Below, one piece after another: positions 52,542 to 62,306 of a DNA stretch of 64,000 nt. Positions within the stretch are counted from its first letter, which is position 1, and each line of letters starts with the position of its first letter. A program made the translations under genes and the position numbers. Origin of the DNA: Bacillus sp. CHD6a (GTDB taxonomy: Bacteria > Bacillota > Bacilli > Bacillales > Bacillaceae_I); contig NZ_LBMD01000017.1 in NCBI RefSeq assembly GCF_001293645.1, positions 51,527 to 115,526 on the forward strand. Direction: 5' to 3'. The notes below the pieces were generated by a model, which worked only from the letters and a program-made list of their open reading frames with translations, had not been told where the DNA came from and searched no databases.

Positions 52542-53711
52542 ATGTCTAGCTTTCATAGGGATACGTGGGTTGAGGTAGATTTGGATTGTATTTATGAGAA
52601 TGTGCAAGCGATACAGGAGCATGTGACAAAGGATGTCACGGTCATTGCGGTCGTTAAGGCGAATGCTTATGGGCATGGAGATGCGCAAGTTGCAAAGGTG
52701 GCTTTGGAAGCGGGTGCAAAGTATCTTGCTGTATCCTTTTTGGACGAGGCGATGTCTTTAAGGCAGCAAGGAATAACAGCGCCAATCCTTGTCCTTGGTG
52801 CTTCAAGGGTTTCCGATCTGCCGCTTGCTGCAAAGGAAAACATTACGCTCACGGTTTTTCGTCAAGAATGGGTAGAGGAAGCTAGTGTTGCCTATCACGG
52901 CAAAGCTATGGTGAAACTTCATCTGAAACTCGATACTGGCATGGGAAGAATTGGTGCGAGAACACAAGAGGAAGTAAAGCAAATATTAGAGTTGATTGAA
53001 AAAGCCCCTAACTTGCAAATGGAAGGGATTTACACGCACTTTGCGACCGCGGATGAGTTGCAATCAGATTATGTGGAACAGCAGTTTGAAAGGTTTCACA
53101 CATTGCTGAACCACATAACAAACCAACACGCCATCCCGATGATTCATTGTGGAAACAGTGCCACTACCTTACGATTTCCAACCAGGATCTTTAACGCCGT
53201 GCGGGTAGGGATTGCTATGTATGGATTGACGCCATCACCGGAGATGGAACCAGAATTACCTTTTCCGTTAAAAGAGGCCTTTTCCTTGCATACAAAACTC
53301 GTACATGTCAAAAAATTAACGATTGGCGAAAGTGTCAGCTATGGAGCTACCTACACAACGAAAGAAGAAGAATGGATTGGAACGGTGCCTGTTGGCTATG
53401 CAGACGGCTGGATTAGAAAATTGCAAGGAATGAACATTCTAGTAGACGGGAAACTCGCTCCAATTGTCGGAAGGATTTGCATGGATCAGTTTATGATCAA
53501 ATTGCCTCATGAACTTCCAATCGGTACCAAGGTGACACTTATCGGGGAGCAGGACGGGAAGAAGATCAGTTCCAATGATGTCGCTGCAAAGCTAGATACC
53601 ATTAACTACGAAGTCCCATGTATGATCAGTTACCGTGTACCCCGCATGTTTTGGCGCGACGGGAGTATAATGGAAGTGAGAAACTATTTGCAAGACAAAC
53701 CATTAGAATAG
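52542..53711 (+). CDS. alr: Alanine racemase
   Basis: A 389-residue PLP enzyme that makes D-alanine for cell wall synthesis. Lys39 in VVKANAYGHG binds PLP and a tyrosine in the SYGATY segment near 268 is the second catalytic base; GRICMDQFM is the conserved C-terminal motif. Its ATG at 52542 has only a distant AAAGGAAG. Placement before ndoAI-ndoA is as in B. subtilis. Confidence 0.97.
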   Translation: MSSFHRDTWVEVDLDCIYENVQAIQEHVTKDVTVIAVVKANAYGHGDAQVAKVALEAGAKYLAVSFLDEAMSLRQQGITAPILVLGASRVSDLPLAAKENITLTVFRQEWVEEASVAYHGKAMVKLHLKLDTGMGRIGARTQEEVKQILELIEKAPNLQMEGIYTHFATADELQSDYVEQQFERFHTLLNHITNQHAIPMIHCGNSATTLRFPTRIFNAVRVGIAMYGLTPSPEMEPELPFPLKEAFSLHTKLVHVKKLTIGESVSYGATYTTKEEEWIGTVPVGYADGWIRKLQGMNILVDGKLAPIVGRICMDQFMIKLPHELPIGTKVTLIGEQDGKKISSNDVAAKLDTINYEVPCMISYRVPRMFWRDGSIMEVRNYLQDKPLE

Positions 53712-53856
53712 TAAATGGTAATTTTCTGCATAAAAAATGGATTATATAGTGATAATAGAGAAGAATTCGCTAAATGTACTTTGCAATTAACAGCAATGAT
53801 GGTATTATGGAATATGGAATAGTATTATGTGTCTGTAGTTCTTGGAGGTGTATGCT

Positions 53857-54138
53857 GTGTCTGAATCCAGCGCAACAACTGAAATCTTGATTCGATTACC
53901 TCAAAACTTAGTGTCGGAATTAGATGGTTTGGTAAAACAAGAAAACGGCAATCGAAATGAATTAATCTTTCAAGCAACAAAGATGTATCTTCGCGAGCGC
54001 AAAAAGCGTCAGATTCGCGAGTCCATGAGACGTGGCTACATGGAAATGTCTAAAATCAATCTAAACATTGCATCTGAAGCTTTCTTGGCTGAATATGAGG
54101 CGGAGCATACGGTTGAACGCTTAGTTAGCGGGGGGTAA
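53857..54138 (+). CDS. ndoAI: Antitoxin NdoAI (EndoAI, MazE-type)
   Basis: A 93-residue ribbon-helix-helix antitoxin ([15 protein letters not shown]...[14 protein letters not shown]) with a C-terminal toxin-binding tail ending [13 protein letters not shown], nearly the same as in B. subtilis. The start is GTG 53857, seven bases after GGAGGTG. It is 4 bp from the toxin gene. Confidence 0.95.
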   Translation: MSESSATTEILIRLPQNLVSELDGLVKQENGNRNELIFQATKMYLRERKKRQIRESMRRGYMEMSKINLNIASEAFLAEYEAEHTVERLVSGG

Positions 54139-54142
54139 TCAT

Positions 54143-54493
54143 TTGATTGTCAAACGCGGTGACGTTTATTTTGCTGATTTATCCCCGGTTGTTGGGTCTG
54201 AGCAAGGAGGCGTTCGACCAGTACTTGTCATCCAAAATGATATCGGAAATCGATTTAGCCCGACCGTTATAGTAGCTGCCATTACTGCTCAAATCCAAAA
54301 AGCCAAACTCCCCACACATGTTGAAATCGATGCGAAGCGTTACGGTTTTGAACGTGACTCTGTTATCCTGCTCGAACAAATTCGAACAATTGATAAACAA
54401 AGATTAACGGACAAAATTACTCATCTTGACGAAGAGATGATGGACAAAGTGGATGAGGCGCTTCAAATAAGCTTAGGACTTATTGACTTTTAA
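54143..54493 (+). CDS. ndoA: mRNA interferase NdoA (EndoA, MazF)
   Basis: A 116-residue endoribonuclease toxin that cuts mRNA at UACAU-type sites in B. subtilis. The MazF fold marks are [19 protein letters not shown] (with catalytic Arg from RPVLVIQND) and a conserved Thr in VAAITAQ. Start TTG 54143 follows a G-rich site. The pair sits before the sigB operon, as in most Bacillus. Confidence 0.95.
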   Translation: MIVKRGDVYFADLSPVVGSEQGGVRPVLVIQNDIGNRFSPTVIVAAITAQIQKAKLPTHVEIDAKRYGFERDSVILLEQIRTIDKQRLTDKITHLDEEMMDKVDEALQISLGLIDF

Positions 54494-54514
54494 TAATTGA
54501 ATCCGTTTTATCGA

Positions 54515-54552
54515 TAAAAAGCTATTCACAAGCAGGTGAGTAGCTTTTTTAT
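54515..54552 (+). terminator. Terminator of the alr-ndoAI-ndoA unit
   Basis: Stem AAAAAGCTATTCAC / GTGAGTAGCTTTTT (one G-U) and a T run. A separate perfect hairpin GTACCTTT / AAAGGTAC lies at 54578-54598. Confidence 0.88.
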
Positions 54553-54652
54553 TTTGCAGCCGGTTTAGCATAATTATGTACCTTTCCTACAAAGGTACCA
54601 CCAATAATAGGTAAATAAACCACATTAATGGGTTAATTGGGACTAATCATAT

Positions 54653-54682
54653 TTGACTTTTAAAATGATAAAAATTTATAGT
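54653..54682 (+). promoter_or_regulatory. Housekeeping promoter of the sigB operon
   Basis: TTGACT (54653-54658), 18 bases, TATAGT (54677-54682), 70 bases before rsbRA. Confidence 0.7.
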
Positions 54683-54752
54683 GGTAGTAGTATAACTATA
54701 ATTAATGTCAATTCTCTAAATATATCTATTACCGAATAAAGGAGCCGGGATA

Positions 54753-55580
54753 ATGAATCAAGATATAATTAAGTACATTGAGGAAAATCGCGAAACAATC
54801 TTTAATCAGTGGATTGAAGGGATGGACGAGATCGGCGAAAAGAAAGAGCTTAAGGCTATTTCTGAAAAAGTCTATTTAAGTACAAGCCGTGAATACATCA
54901 ATTTGCTTTTGAACAATATCAGCAAAAACTCCGATGATCTATCGAATGTGTTGACGGACTTTGCTGAGAAGATTGTTCGTTTTGGCTGGCCGCTTATATA
55001 TGTAACAGAAGGCTTATCACTTTTTGGAAAAATCGTATATGAAGGAATGACAAGTCATGTTGATGATAGCCGTAAAGTCTCTTTAATTTACGATTTTGAA
55101 CATTGGCTCCGTCCGGTAGGGAATGAGATTTTAAAATCGTATACAGGTTCTTGGGAACACACGGTTTCCATGCAAAAAATCGCGTTGCAAGAATTAGCGG
55201 CGCCTCTTATCCCGGTATTTGACAAGATCTCTGTTATGCCGCTTGTGGGTACTATTGACACAGAGCGCGCAAGACAAATCATGGAAAATCTCCTTCAAGG
55301 TGTAGTGAAACACCGTGCGGAAGTGGTCCTAATTGATATTACAGGTGTACCTGTTGTCGATACCATGGTAGCTCACCATATTATTCAGGCTGCAGAAGCG
55401 GTTCGACTAGTCGGTGCGAAATGCTTGTTGGTTGGCATTCGTCCTGAAATTGCCCAAACGATAGTTAATTTGGGAATCAATCTAGACCAAATTATTACGA
55501 AAAATTCCTTGAAAAAAGGGATTGAAACAGCGCTTGAAATGACAAACAGACAAATTGTGACTGCGGGGGATCAAGAGTGA
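54753..55580 (+). CDS. rsbRA: Stressosome sensor RsbRA
   Basis: A 275-residue protein: N-terminal non-haem globin-like sensor domain (about 1-135), linker helix, and C-terminal STAS domain (about 150-270). The two RsbT phosphorylation sites are conserved as Thr170 (TIDTERA) and Thr204 (VVDTMVA), equal to Thr171 and Thr205 of B. subtilis. It builds the stressosome shell with RsbS and holds RsbT until stress. ATG 54753 follows AAGGAGCC. It overlaps rsbS by 4 bp. Confidence 0.97.
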   Translation: MNQDIIKYIEENRETIFNQWIEGMDEIGEKKELKAISEKVYLSTSREYINLLLNNISKNSDDLSNVLTDFAEKIVRFGWPLIYVTEGLSLFGKIVYEGMTSHVDDSRKVSLIYDFEHWLRPVGNEILKSYTGSWEHTVSMQKIALQELAAPLIPVFDKISVMPLVGTIDTERARQIMENLLQGVVKHRAEVVLIDITGVPVVDTMVAHHIIQAAEAVRLVGAKCLLVGIRPEIAQTIVNLGINLDQIITKNSLKKGIETALEMTNRQIVTAGDQE

Positions 55581-55933
55581 GAATACCTATTCTAAAGCTT
55601 CACAATTGCCTTTTAATATCCATTCAATGGGAATTAGATGATCAAACTGCGTTGCAATTTCAAGAAGATCTTCTAAATAGAATACATGAAACAGGTGCGA
55701 ATGGAGTCGTTATTGACTTGACCTCCGTTGATATGATTGATTCATTTATTGCAAAAGTGCTTGGAGATGTCATCAGCATGTCAAAACTTATGGGAGCGCA
55801 AGTCGTTCTGACAGGTATTCAACCTGCTGTAGCCATCACTTTAGTTGAACTTGGCATCCACTTAGATGAAGTGTTCACGGCATTAGATTTAGAAAAGGGT
55901 CTAGAGAAATTACAACAGGAACTGGGGGAGTAA
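55577..55933 (+). CDS. rsbS: Stressosome scaffold RsbS
   Basis: A 118-residue single STAS domain protein. The phosphorylated serine is Ser56 in MIDSFIAK (Ser59 in B. subtilis). It forms the stressosome core; phosphorylation by RsbT releases RsbT. GTG start at 55577 overlaps rsbRA. Confidence 0.97.
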   Translation: MRIPILKLHNCLLISIQWELDDQTALQFQEDLLNRIHETGANGVVIDLTSVDMIDSFIAKVLGDVISMSKLMGAQVVLTGIQPAVAITLVELGIHLDEVFTALDLEKGLEKLQQELGE

Positions 55934-55936
55934 ATG

Positions 55937-56338
55937 ATGACTGTCCAATCCTGTGTAAAAATAAGAAACGAATGGGACATCGTAGCTGCCCGGCAGATGG
56001 GTAGGAATGTTGCCAAAGATCTGGGTTTCGGAACAGTAGACCAAGCGAGGATCACTACCGCGATTTCGGAGTTGGCACGAAATATTTATTTGTATGCAGG
56101 TACAGGTCAAATTTGTGTAGAAGAACTGGATGAATATGGAAAAATCGGCCTAAAAGTGATAGCCACAGATGATGGGCCTGGAATTTCCGACATCCGACAG
56201 GTGATGGAGGATGGTTATTCGACATCAGGAGGCCTTGGAGCTGGATTACCTGGAGTAAAACGATTAATGGACTCGTTTCAAATTGATTCTACATCTGGAG
56301 AAGGAACGACCATTCATGCCGTAAAGTGGGTTCGCTAG
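55937..56338 (+). CDS. rsbT: Switch kinase RsbT
   Basis: A 133-residue GHKL-type kinase: N-box ELARNIYLYA, G1 box DDGPGISD, G2 box GGLGAGLPG. It phosphorylates RsbR and RsbS, and after release activates RsbU. Two ATGs are adjacent; 55937 has the better distance from GGGGGAG (55924-55930) and gives the family length. Confidence 0.96.
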   Translation: MTVQSCVKIRNEWDIVAARQMGRNVAKDLGFGTVDQARITTAISELARNIYLYAGTGQICVEELDEYGKIGLKVIATDDGPGISDIRQVMEDGYSTSGGLGAGLPGVKRLMDSFQIDSTSGEGTTIHAVKWVR

Positions 56339-56353
56339 AAGGGGGGATAACCC

Positions 56354-57361
56354 ATGAATTACGAAAAACTTGAATCAGAATATAAGGATATACTCTCTGC
56401 CTATTTAAACCGCCAGTCCGAAGAAGCGCTCTATAAAGGGCAAGAATTCAGTCGCAGATTGCTTGGGGAGAAAATCTCACCGGAAGAAATCATCAGTGTG
56501 CATAAATCCATGCTGCAAGATCTTTCCCCGGACATTCCAGATGATATACTCCATTCTTTGGATTTTCTACTCGAAGTGATGATCGGCTATGGGATTGCTT
56601 ACAGGGAGCACCAAAGTCTTCGTCATAGACAACAAGAGATTCAGACCGAGATTGAGATTGCAGCAAATGTACAACAGACGCTACTAGAAACGAAAATTCC
56701 TGAAACGGACTCAGTAGAGATTGGGGCGATCAGTGTACCTGCAAAACATATGAGTGGAGACTATTACCATTTTGTTCATAACGAAAAGGATTCGTTCAGT
56801 GTTGCTATTGCAGATGTTATCGGTAAAGGCATCCCGGCTGCGATGTGTATGAGTATGATTAAATATGCCATGGATAGTTTACCAGATACGAGAGTTGCGC
56901 CAAGCTACGTGCTTGGGAACTTAAATAGAGTGGTAGAACAAAATGTGGATGCAAGCATGTTCATCACGATGTTCTACGGGATGTATGACCTTCACAAGCA
57001 CCTCTTCTCATTCTCTTCTGCGGGGCACGAACCGCCGTTGTATTTCGATGCGAAGAAAAATGAATTTTATGAGCTAGATGCCAGAGGGCTTGTTCTAGGT
57101 ATTGACAGACTTGCAACCTATCAACAATATGAAAAAAGAATCGAAGTAGATGATATGGTAATCCTCTTCTCAGATGGAGTAACAGAATGTCGTACAGAAG
57201 AAGGATTTATCGAGGTTGATAAAATAATAGATTTAATCCGGTCATATATACATCTGCCGCCTCAGGCCATTGTTGAGCTTGTATACAGGGATCTGGAGAA
57301 ATTACAGGACTTTCAGCTCAGAGATGACTTTACCTTAATTATTTTGAAAAGAAAGGTTTAA
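56354..57361 (+). CDS. rsbU: Phosphatase RsbU
   Basis: A 335-residue PP2C-type (PPM) phosphatase. The N-terminal helical domain (1-84) binds RsbT; the catalytic domain has the metal-binding MSGDYYHF, IADVIGKGIPAAM, FSSAGHEPP and FSDGVTECR motifs. It dephosphorylates RsbV when activated by RsbT. ATG 56354 follows AAGGGGGG. The SigB promoter of the downstream genes overlaps its stop codon. Confidence 0.96.
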   Translation: MNYEKLESEYKDILSAYLNRQSEEALYKGQEFSRRLLGEKISPEEIISVHKSMLQDLSPDIPDDILHSLDFLLEVMIGYGIAYREHQSLRHRQQEIQTEIEIAANVQQTLLETKIPETDSVEIGAISVPAKHMSGDYYHFVHNEKDSFSVAIADVIGKGIPAAMCMSMIKYAMDSLPDTRVAPSYVLGNLNRVVEQNVDASMFITMFYGMYDLHKHLFSFSSAGHEPPLYFDAKKNEFYELDARGLVLGIDRLATYQQYEKRIEVDDMVILFSDGVTECRTEEGFIEVDKIIDLIRSYIHLPPQAIVELVYRDLEKLQDFQLRDDFTLIILKRKV

Positions 57362-57380
57362 AAGTTTGAGAAGCGGGTAT
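57356..57380 (+). promoter_or_regulatory. SigB promoter of rsbV-rsbW-sigB-rsbX
   Basis: GTTTAA (57356-57361), 13 bases, GGGTAT (57375-57380): exact consensus. It gives the positive feedback on the last four genes known from B. subtilis. The -35 overlaps the rsbU stop codon. Confidence 0.95.
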
Positions 57381-57437
57381 TTAGTATTGGGATGACCTAA
57401 AAGTGGAATTCTAATTCATGTTTGAGGTGACGAAAGA

Positions 57438-57746
57438 ATGAATATGGACATTCAAATAAAAGAAGAGTTAAATCAGACGCTTGTCGTCCTGGAAGGGGAA
57501 ATAGACGCCTATACTGCTCCGAAGGTAAAGGAAAAGGTTGCCCCTCTATTAGAAGGATTCACTGGAGAACTAGTATTTGATTTATCCAACGTTAATTATA
57601 TGGACAGCACAGGCTTAGGGATGTTTGTAGGTTTCTTTAAAACTGTTAAAGCAAACAACGGTGTCTTTCGTCTGGTAGGTTTATCGGATCGTTTAAAGAG
57701 ATTGTTTGATATTACTGGTTTAGCAGGAATCATGGAAATTAAATAG
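57438..57746 (+). CDS. rsbV: Anti-anti-sigma factor RsbV
   Basis: A 102-residue STAS protein; the regulatory serine is Ser57 in NYMDSTGLGM. Unphosphorylated RsbV binds RsbW and frees SigB. ATG 57438 follows GAGGTGA. Confidence 0.97.
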   Translation: MNMDIQIKEELNQTLVVLEGEIDAYTAPKVKEKVAPLLEGFTGELVFDLSNVNYMDSTGLGMFVGFFKTVKANNGVFRLVGLSDRLKRLFDITGLAGIMEIK

Positions 57747-57793
57747 GCTCTTTTAGCAGCCGTTAAATAAGTTCACTTAAAGGTGGGGGAACA

Positions 57794-58270
57794 ATGAACC
57801 GGGCTTATGACTATATAGAAATGTCTTTTCCAGCAAAAGCAGAGTATGTAGGAGTTATCCGTCTTACTTTATCTGGAATTGCGAATCGGATGGGCTTTTC
57901 ATACGATGAAATTGAAGATATTAAAATTGCATTAAGTGAAGCATGTACGAATGCGGTAGAGCATGCTTATAAGCAAGATGAAAAAGGAAACATTCGAATC
58001 GGATTCGGTATATATAAAGACCGACTCGAGTTAGTGGTAGCTGACAATGGCCGAAGTTTTGATTTTGACAAAGTTAGAGAAGAGTTAGGTCCATACACCG
58101 AGTCGCAACCAGTAGAAACTTTGCCAGAAGGAGGGTTAGGATTATTCTTAATCCAAACGCTGATGGATGATGTGAAGGTGCACAGCAATCAAGGCGTTAC
58201 GGTCTTCATGACAAAGTATGTACAAGGAGAGCAGGTGGAAAGGGATGCAGAATCAATCTCCGTCCAGTAA
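57794..58270 (+). CDS. rsbW: Anti-sigma factor and serine kinase RsbW
   Basis: A 158-residue GHKL kinase (N-box ALSEACTNAVEHAY, G1 VADNGRSFD, G2 LPEGGLGLFL) that binds SigB or phosphorylates RsbV. ATG 57794 follows GGTGGGGGA. It overlaps sigB by 26 bp. Confidence 0.97.
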   Translation: MNRAYDYIEMSFPAKAEYVGVIRLTLSGIANRMGFSYDEIEDIKIALSEACTNAVEHAYKQDEKGNIRIGFGIYKDRLELVVADNGRSFDFDKVREELGPYTESQPVETLPEGGLGLFLIQTLMDDVKVHSNQGVTVFMTKYVQGEQVERDAESISVQ

Positions 58271-59030
58271 GCTGGATGTTAATATGCTATTAGAGCGGTA
58301 CCAACAAGATGGTTGTGAAGTATCGCAGTTGCAATTAGTAGAGCATTATACTGCACTTGTTGAATCCATCGCTCGTAAATATTCGAGAGGCAAAGCCTTT
58401 CACGAAGATCTTTCCCAAGTAGGGATGATCGGTTTGCTTGGGGCTATGAAGCGTTTTGATGCGAGTTTTGGCCGAAGTTTCGAAGCATTTGCCGTACCGA
58501 CGATTATCGGAGAAATTAAACGGTTCCTTCGGGATAAAACATGGAGCGTACATGTTCCGCGTAGAATCAAGGAAATCGGACCAAAGATAAAATCTGCCGT
58601 AGAAGAACTGACAAATGAACTACAACGTTCACCAAAAGTCTTTGAAATTGCTGATTACTTGGAAGTAACCGAAGAAGAAGTATTGGAAGCGATGGAGATG
58701 AGCCAGAACTATCAAGCTCTGTCTGTCGATAATGCCATCGAGGCAGACTCTGATGGAAGTACAGTTACCATCCTTGATATCGTAGGCAACCAGGATGCTG
58801 GATTCGATCAGGTCGATCAGCAGCTTCTACTACAAAAAATATTTCATGTGCTTTCCGAAAGAGAGAAACAGATTATCGATTGCACATTTTTTAAGAATAT
58901 GAGTCAGAAAGAAACAGGGGAAAAGTTGGGTATTTCACAAATGCATGTCTCAAGGTTACAACGTAAAGCGCTGACCAAGCTCAAACAAGCGTTTTTGGAA
59001 GATAATGCAAACACGGAGATTTTTTCATGA
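58245..59030 (+). CDS. sigB: RNA polymerase sigma factor SigB
   Basis: A 261-residue group 3 sigma factor that directs the general stress response. Region 2 includes RGKAFHEDLSQVGMIGLLGAM and FEAFAVPTIIGEIKRFLRDK, region 3 WSVHVPRRIKEIGP, and region 4 ends GISQMHVSRLQRKALTKLK (helix-turn-helix for the -35). ATG 58245 is inside rsbW, giving the usual translational coupling of anti-sigma and sigma. Confidence 0.97.
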   Translation: MQNQSPSSKLDVNMLLERYQQDGCEVSQLQLVEHYTALVESIARKYSRGKAFHEDLSQVGMIGLLGAMKRFDASFGRSFEAFAVPTIIGEIKRFLRDKTWSVHVPRRIKEIGPKIKSAVEELTNELQRSPKVFEIADYLEVTEEEVLEAMEMSQNYQALSVDNAIEADSDGSTVTILDIVGNQDAGFDQVDQQLLLQKIFHVLSEREKQIIDCTFFKNMSQKETGEKLGISQMHVSRLQRKALTKLKQAFLEDNANTEIFS

Positions 59031-59626
59031 TTGAACAATTCAAACATAAAAGAGCGAACGTGAATGCCTACCAGAATGCGAAAAACGGAATGTATTTCTG
59101 TGGAGACAGCTACTATGTAAGTACAACAGATGACTACTTTTTATGTGTAGTAGCAGATGGTCTAGGTAGCGGAGAATTTGCTCACGACGCTTCTCAGGCA
59201 GTTATCTCTGCTGCCAAAGACCATGAAACAGAAGATGTTTCAGTTATCATGAAAGCTTGTAATGAAGCGATGAGAAATAAGCGTGGGGCAGCGGTATCTG
59301 TACTGAAAGTCAACTATGCCCTGCGAGAAGTTTTATACAGCTGTGTTGGGAATATTCGATTTTTCCTATATCCTCCGACAGAAAAGCTAATTTACCCACT
59401 TCCAGTCAAAGGCTACCTTTCTGGAAGACCTCAAACACTTAAAACCCATCGTTTTCCCTACAAGTCCAATATGAAGTTCTTCTTATACTCAGATGGACTA
59501 AATATTCCGTCTGTGAAAAAATACATCAAAGACATCCCTTCCGCTACATCCCTACTAGAAATCGCAGCGATGTTCACAAGCAATGGAATGGATGACGTCA
59601 CTATCATTTCAGGTGAAATCCACTAG
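59027..59626 (+). CDS. rsbX: Phosphatase RsbX
   Basis: A 199-residue PP2C-like phosphatase (VADGLGSGEFAHDAS, SVLKVNYALREVLYSCVGNIRF, MDDVTIIS) that resets the stressosome by dephosphorylating RsbR and RsbS. ATG 59027 overlaps the sigB stop. Confidence 0.95.
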   Translation: MIEQFKHKRANVNAYQNAKNGMYFCGDSYYVSTTDDYFLCVVADGLGSGEFAHDASQAVISAAKDHETEDVSVIMKACNEAMRNKRGAAVSVLKVNYALREVLYSCVGNIRFFLYPPTEKLIYPLPVKGYLSGRPQTLKTHRFPYKSNMKFFLYSDGLNIPSVKKYIKDIPSATSLLEIAAMFTSNGMDDVTIISGEIH

Positions 59627-59673
59627 GGAGAACGGAAACTAAAATATCTGCAAAAACTAAGATGATCGAATTG

Positions 59674-59797
59674 AAATCAACAGCGGTGTTAAAAAATTTC
59701 TAAAATTAAAGTTTTTTCAGCGGCCTCTGGTTTGCCGAGGATGCTTCCGGACCTCTCCAGGAAACGAAATGCCTGGAACGAAGATCAACAAGTTAAC
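59674..59797. repeat. Degenerate modular palindromic repeat (copy K)
   Basis: Begins AAATCAACAGCGGTGTTAAA, continues TTTTTTCAGCGGCCTC, GCCGAGGATGCTTCC, and ends GCCTGGAACGAAGATCAACA. Most of the middle is missing. It lies between rsbX and its likely terminator. Confidence 0.7.
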
Positions 59798-59814
59798 TCA
59801 ACATTTCAACGTTC

Positions 59815-59846
59815 AAGACTGACATTTCCGTGTTAGTCTTTTTTCT
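59815..59846 (+). terminator. Terminator of the sigB operon
   Basis: Stem AAGACTGACA / TGTTAGTCTT (one G-U) with a short loop and TTTTTTC. Confidence 0.82.
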
Positions 59847-59903
59847 TTGTCCAAATAATTTGCTAAAATAGATAATGGGTTAATATGTTGGGAGGCTACA
59901 AAA

Positions 59904-62090
59904 TTGGAATGGAACGATAAAAACGAGCAATTGGTCAACCTATTAGTGAAAGACGTAGAAGTGACAAAAGGACAAGCGAAAAAAGTAATTGCCCTCTTGG
60001 AAGAAGGCAACACCGTTCCTTTTATCGCCAGATACCGAAAAGAACAAACCGGCTCACTAGACGAAGTACAAATAAGAGCCGTCATGGAAAAATGGCAATA
60101 CATACAAAACCTTGAAAATAGAAAAGAAGAAGTTACCCGTCTGATCGAGGAACAAGGGAAACTTACACCAGAACTAAAAACCGACATCTTAAAAGCAACC
60201 AAACTACAACAGATAGAGGACCTCTATCGACCATACAAACAAAAACGCCGCACAAAAGCGACAGTCGCAAAAGAAAAAGGGTTGGAACCTTATGCTGAAT
60301 GGCTCCTCACGTTCCCATCCTCTCCTTCACTAGAGGAAAAAGCTGCGGATTTTCTATCTGAGGAAAAAGAAGTGGTGACGGTTGAAGAGGTGTTCGAAGG
60401 AGCAAAGGATATTCTTGCAGAAACTTTTTCAGACGAGCCAACTTATCGCCAATATATCCGCGACGTTACTTTTAAGCAAGGGAAGGTAGTATCAGCGGTT
60501 AAGAAAGCGGAAAAAGACGAAAAAGAAGTCTTTGCTATGTATTATGAGTATGAAGAAGCAATCGCAAGAATCCTTCCTCATCGAATTCTAGCAGTAAATA
60601 GAGGAGAAAAAGAAGAAGTCTTACGAATCTCCATTGCTGCTCCGTCAGATAGAATCGTAGAATACCTTAATCGTCAAGTAATTAAACGAGAATCTTCCAT
60701 TGCTACACCTCTTATAAAAGAAGCGATTGAAGATGGATATAAGCGGTTGATTGAGCCTGCCATCGAACGTGAAATAAGAAAAGAGCTAACAGAAAAAGCG
60801 GAAGAACAAGCCATCCATATTTTTTCTGAAAACCTAAGGAACCTCCTTCTTCAACCACCTCTTAAAGGACGTGTGGTATTAGGGGTCGATCCAGCTTATC
60901 GAACAGGTTGCAAACTTGCCGTAGTGGACGAAACAGGGAAAGTTCTTCATATAAGTGTCATCTATCCGCACACATCAGGGGAGAAGAAGCGAGAAGAGTC
61001 CATCAATAAGCTATTGGACGTCCTTTCCACCTTTACTATTGAAGTAGTGGCTATAGGGAACGGGACTGCGTCTAGGGAGACGGAGCAATTACTCGCTGAT
61101 GTTATCCAACAAAGCGGGAAGAGCATCTCTTACTTGATCGTTAATGAAGCAGGGGCAAGTGTATATTCGGCCTCTGATCTGGCAAGAGAAGAATTCCCTG
61201 ATCTACAAGTAGAAGAAAGAAGCGCTGTCTCTATTGCCAGAAGACTGCAAGACCCGTTGGCAGAGCTTGTAAAAATAGATCCAAAATCAGTTGGAGTGGG
61301 CCAATACCAGCATGACGTGGCACAAAAACGCTTAGCAGAATCCTTGAATTTCGTTGTGGAAACGGTCGTGAACCAAGTGGGGGTTAATGTAAACACGGCA
61401 TCTTCCTCCTTATTGCAATATGTGGCAGGGTTATCTAAGACTGTTGCCAATAATATAGTAAAGAAGCGGGAAGAAGAAGGAAAATTTGCTAGCAGGTCAG
61501 ATCTAAAAGGTATTCCGAGACTAGGGGCAAAAACCTATGAACAATGTATCGGCTTCTTAAGAATCATTGATGGGAAGCAACCACTAGACAGAACGGGCAT
61601 CCACCCCGAAACGTATAGCGATGTAAAAAAATTAATGAAGCAGCTAGGGGCATCTGAAAAGGAGATCGGATCTGAAAAATTGCAACAAGCTTTAAAAGGT
61701 GTAGATGTCGAGAAGCTGGCGGAAGATCTGAATATCGGACCTATTACGCTTCAGGACATCATTGACTCACTCATCAGACCGGAAAGGGATCCGCGTGATG
61801 ATATGCCAACACCACTTTTAAAGCAGGATGTTTTAAAAATGGAAGACCTGAAAAAGGGAATGGAATTAGAAGGGACGGTCCGAAACGTGGTAGACTTCGG
61901 GGCATTTGTAGATATCGGAGTGAAGCAAGACGGCCTTGTCCATATTTCTAAATTGAGCAACCGATTTGTGAAACACCCTCTAGACGTTGTGTCTGTCGGT
62001 GATATAGTCACCGTTTGGGTCGATGGTGTAGAAGTAAACAAAGGAAGAGTTTCCTTGACTATGTTACAACCGGAAAAGCAAGAAGTATAA
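59904..62090 (+). CDS. tex: RNA-binding transcriptional accessory protein Tex
   Basis: A 728-residue protein (YdcI in B. subtilis). An N-terminal helical region, a YqgF/RNase H-like domain (GVDPAYRTGCKLAVVD near 330), helix-hairpin-helix motifs and a C-terminal S1 RNA-binding domain (about 650-720, GTVRNVVDFGAFVDIGVKQD) are in the usual order. It binds nucleic acid and affects transcription, but the exact role is unsettled. Start TTG 59904 follows GGGAGG. Confidence 0.95.
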   Translation: MEWNDKNEQLVNLLVKDVEVTKGQAKKVIALLEEGNTVPFIARYRKEQTGSLDEVQIRAVMEKWQYIQNLENRKEEVTRLIEEQGKLTPELKTDILKATKLQQIEDLYRPYKQKRRTKATVAKEKGLEPYAEWLLTFPSSPSLEEKAADFLSEEKEVVTVEEVFEGAKDILAETFSDEPTYRQYIRDVTFKQGKVVSAVKKAEKDEKEVFAMYYEYEEAIARILPHRILAVNRGEKEEVLRISIAAPSDRIVEYLNRQVIKRESSIATPLIKEAIEDGYKRLIEPAIEREIRKELTEKAEEQAIHIFSENLRNLLLQPPLKGRVVLGVDPAYRTGCKLAVVDETGKVLHISVIYPHTSGEKKREESINKLLDVLSTFTIEVVAIGNGTASRETEQLLADVIQQSGKSISYLIVNEAGASVYSASDLAREEFPDLQVEERSAVSIARRLQDPLAELVKIDPKSVGVGQYQHDVAQKRLAESLNFVVETVVNQVGVNVNTASSSLLQYVAGLSKTVANNIVKKREEEGKFASRSDLKGIPRLGAKTYEQCIGFLRIIDGKQPLDRTGIHPETYSDVKKLMKQLGASEKEIGSEKLQQALKGVDVEKLAEDLNIGPITLQDIIDSLIRPERDPRDDMPTPLLKQDVLKMEDLKKGMELEGTVRNVVDFGAFVDIGVKQDGLVHISKLSNRFVKHPLDVVSVGDIVTVWVDGVEVNKGRVSLTMLQPEKQEV

Positions 62091-62094
62091 AGAG

Positions 62095-62142
62095 AAAAAA
62101 CCCCCCGAACGGCCAATAAACAGGCTGTCGGGGGGTTTTTAA
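62095..62142. terminator. Terminator between tex and cmpA
   Basis: Stem AAAAACCCCCC and GGGGGGTTTTT around an inner GGCC/GGCT pairing. T runs on both strands. Confidence 0.92.
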
Positions 62143-62164
62143 AAATATAAGAATGCATAAATAC

Positions 62165-62296
62165 CGTTGATTTCCGTTCCAGGCGCTTCGCTTGCCTGCG
62201 GGCGGTCCGTGAGCCTCCTCGGCGTGCGCCTGTGGGGTCTCACCTGTCCCTTCCTCCCGCGGGCGTCTACGCGCCTTCCACTCCAATCAACAAGGT
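62165..62296 (-). repeat. Modular palindromic repeat (copy L, minus orientation)
   Basis: GTTGATTTCCGTTCCAGGCG ... CGCTTGCCTGCGGGCGG ... GAGCCTCCTCGGCGTGCGCC ... CTGTCCCTTCCTCCCGCGGG ... TTCCACTCCAATCAACAAGG. The best-preserved full copy: its ends GTTGATT and AATCAAC are perfect inverted repeats. It ends ten bases from the cmpA stop. Confidence 0.88.
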
Positions 62297-62306
62297 TGTT
62301 TCATTT

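Noticed and set aside
53857..54493. ndoAI-ndoA as a defence island
   Set aside because: This is the conserved chromosomal MazEF-type pair in front of sigB found across Bacillus; no other defence gene is near.
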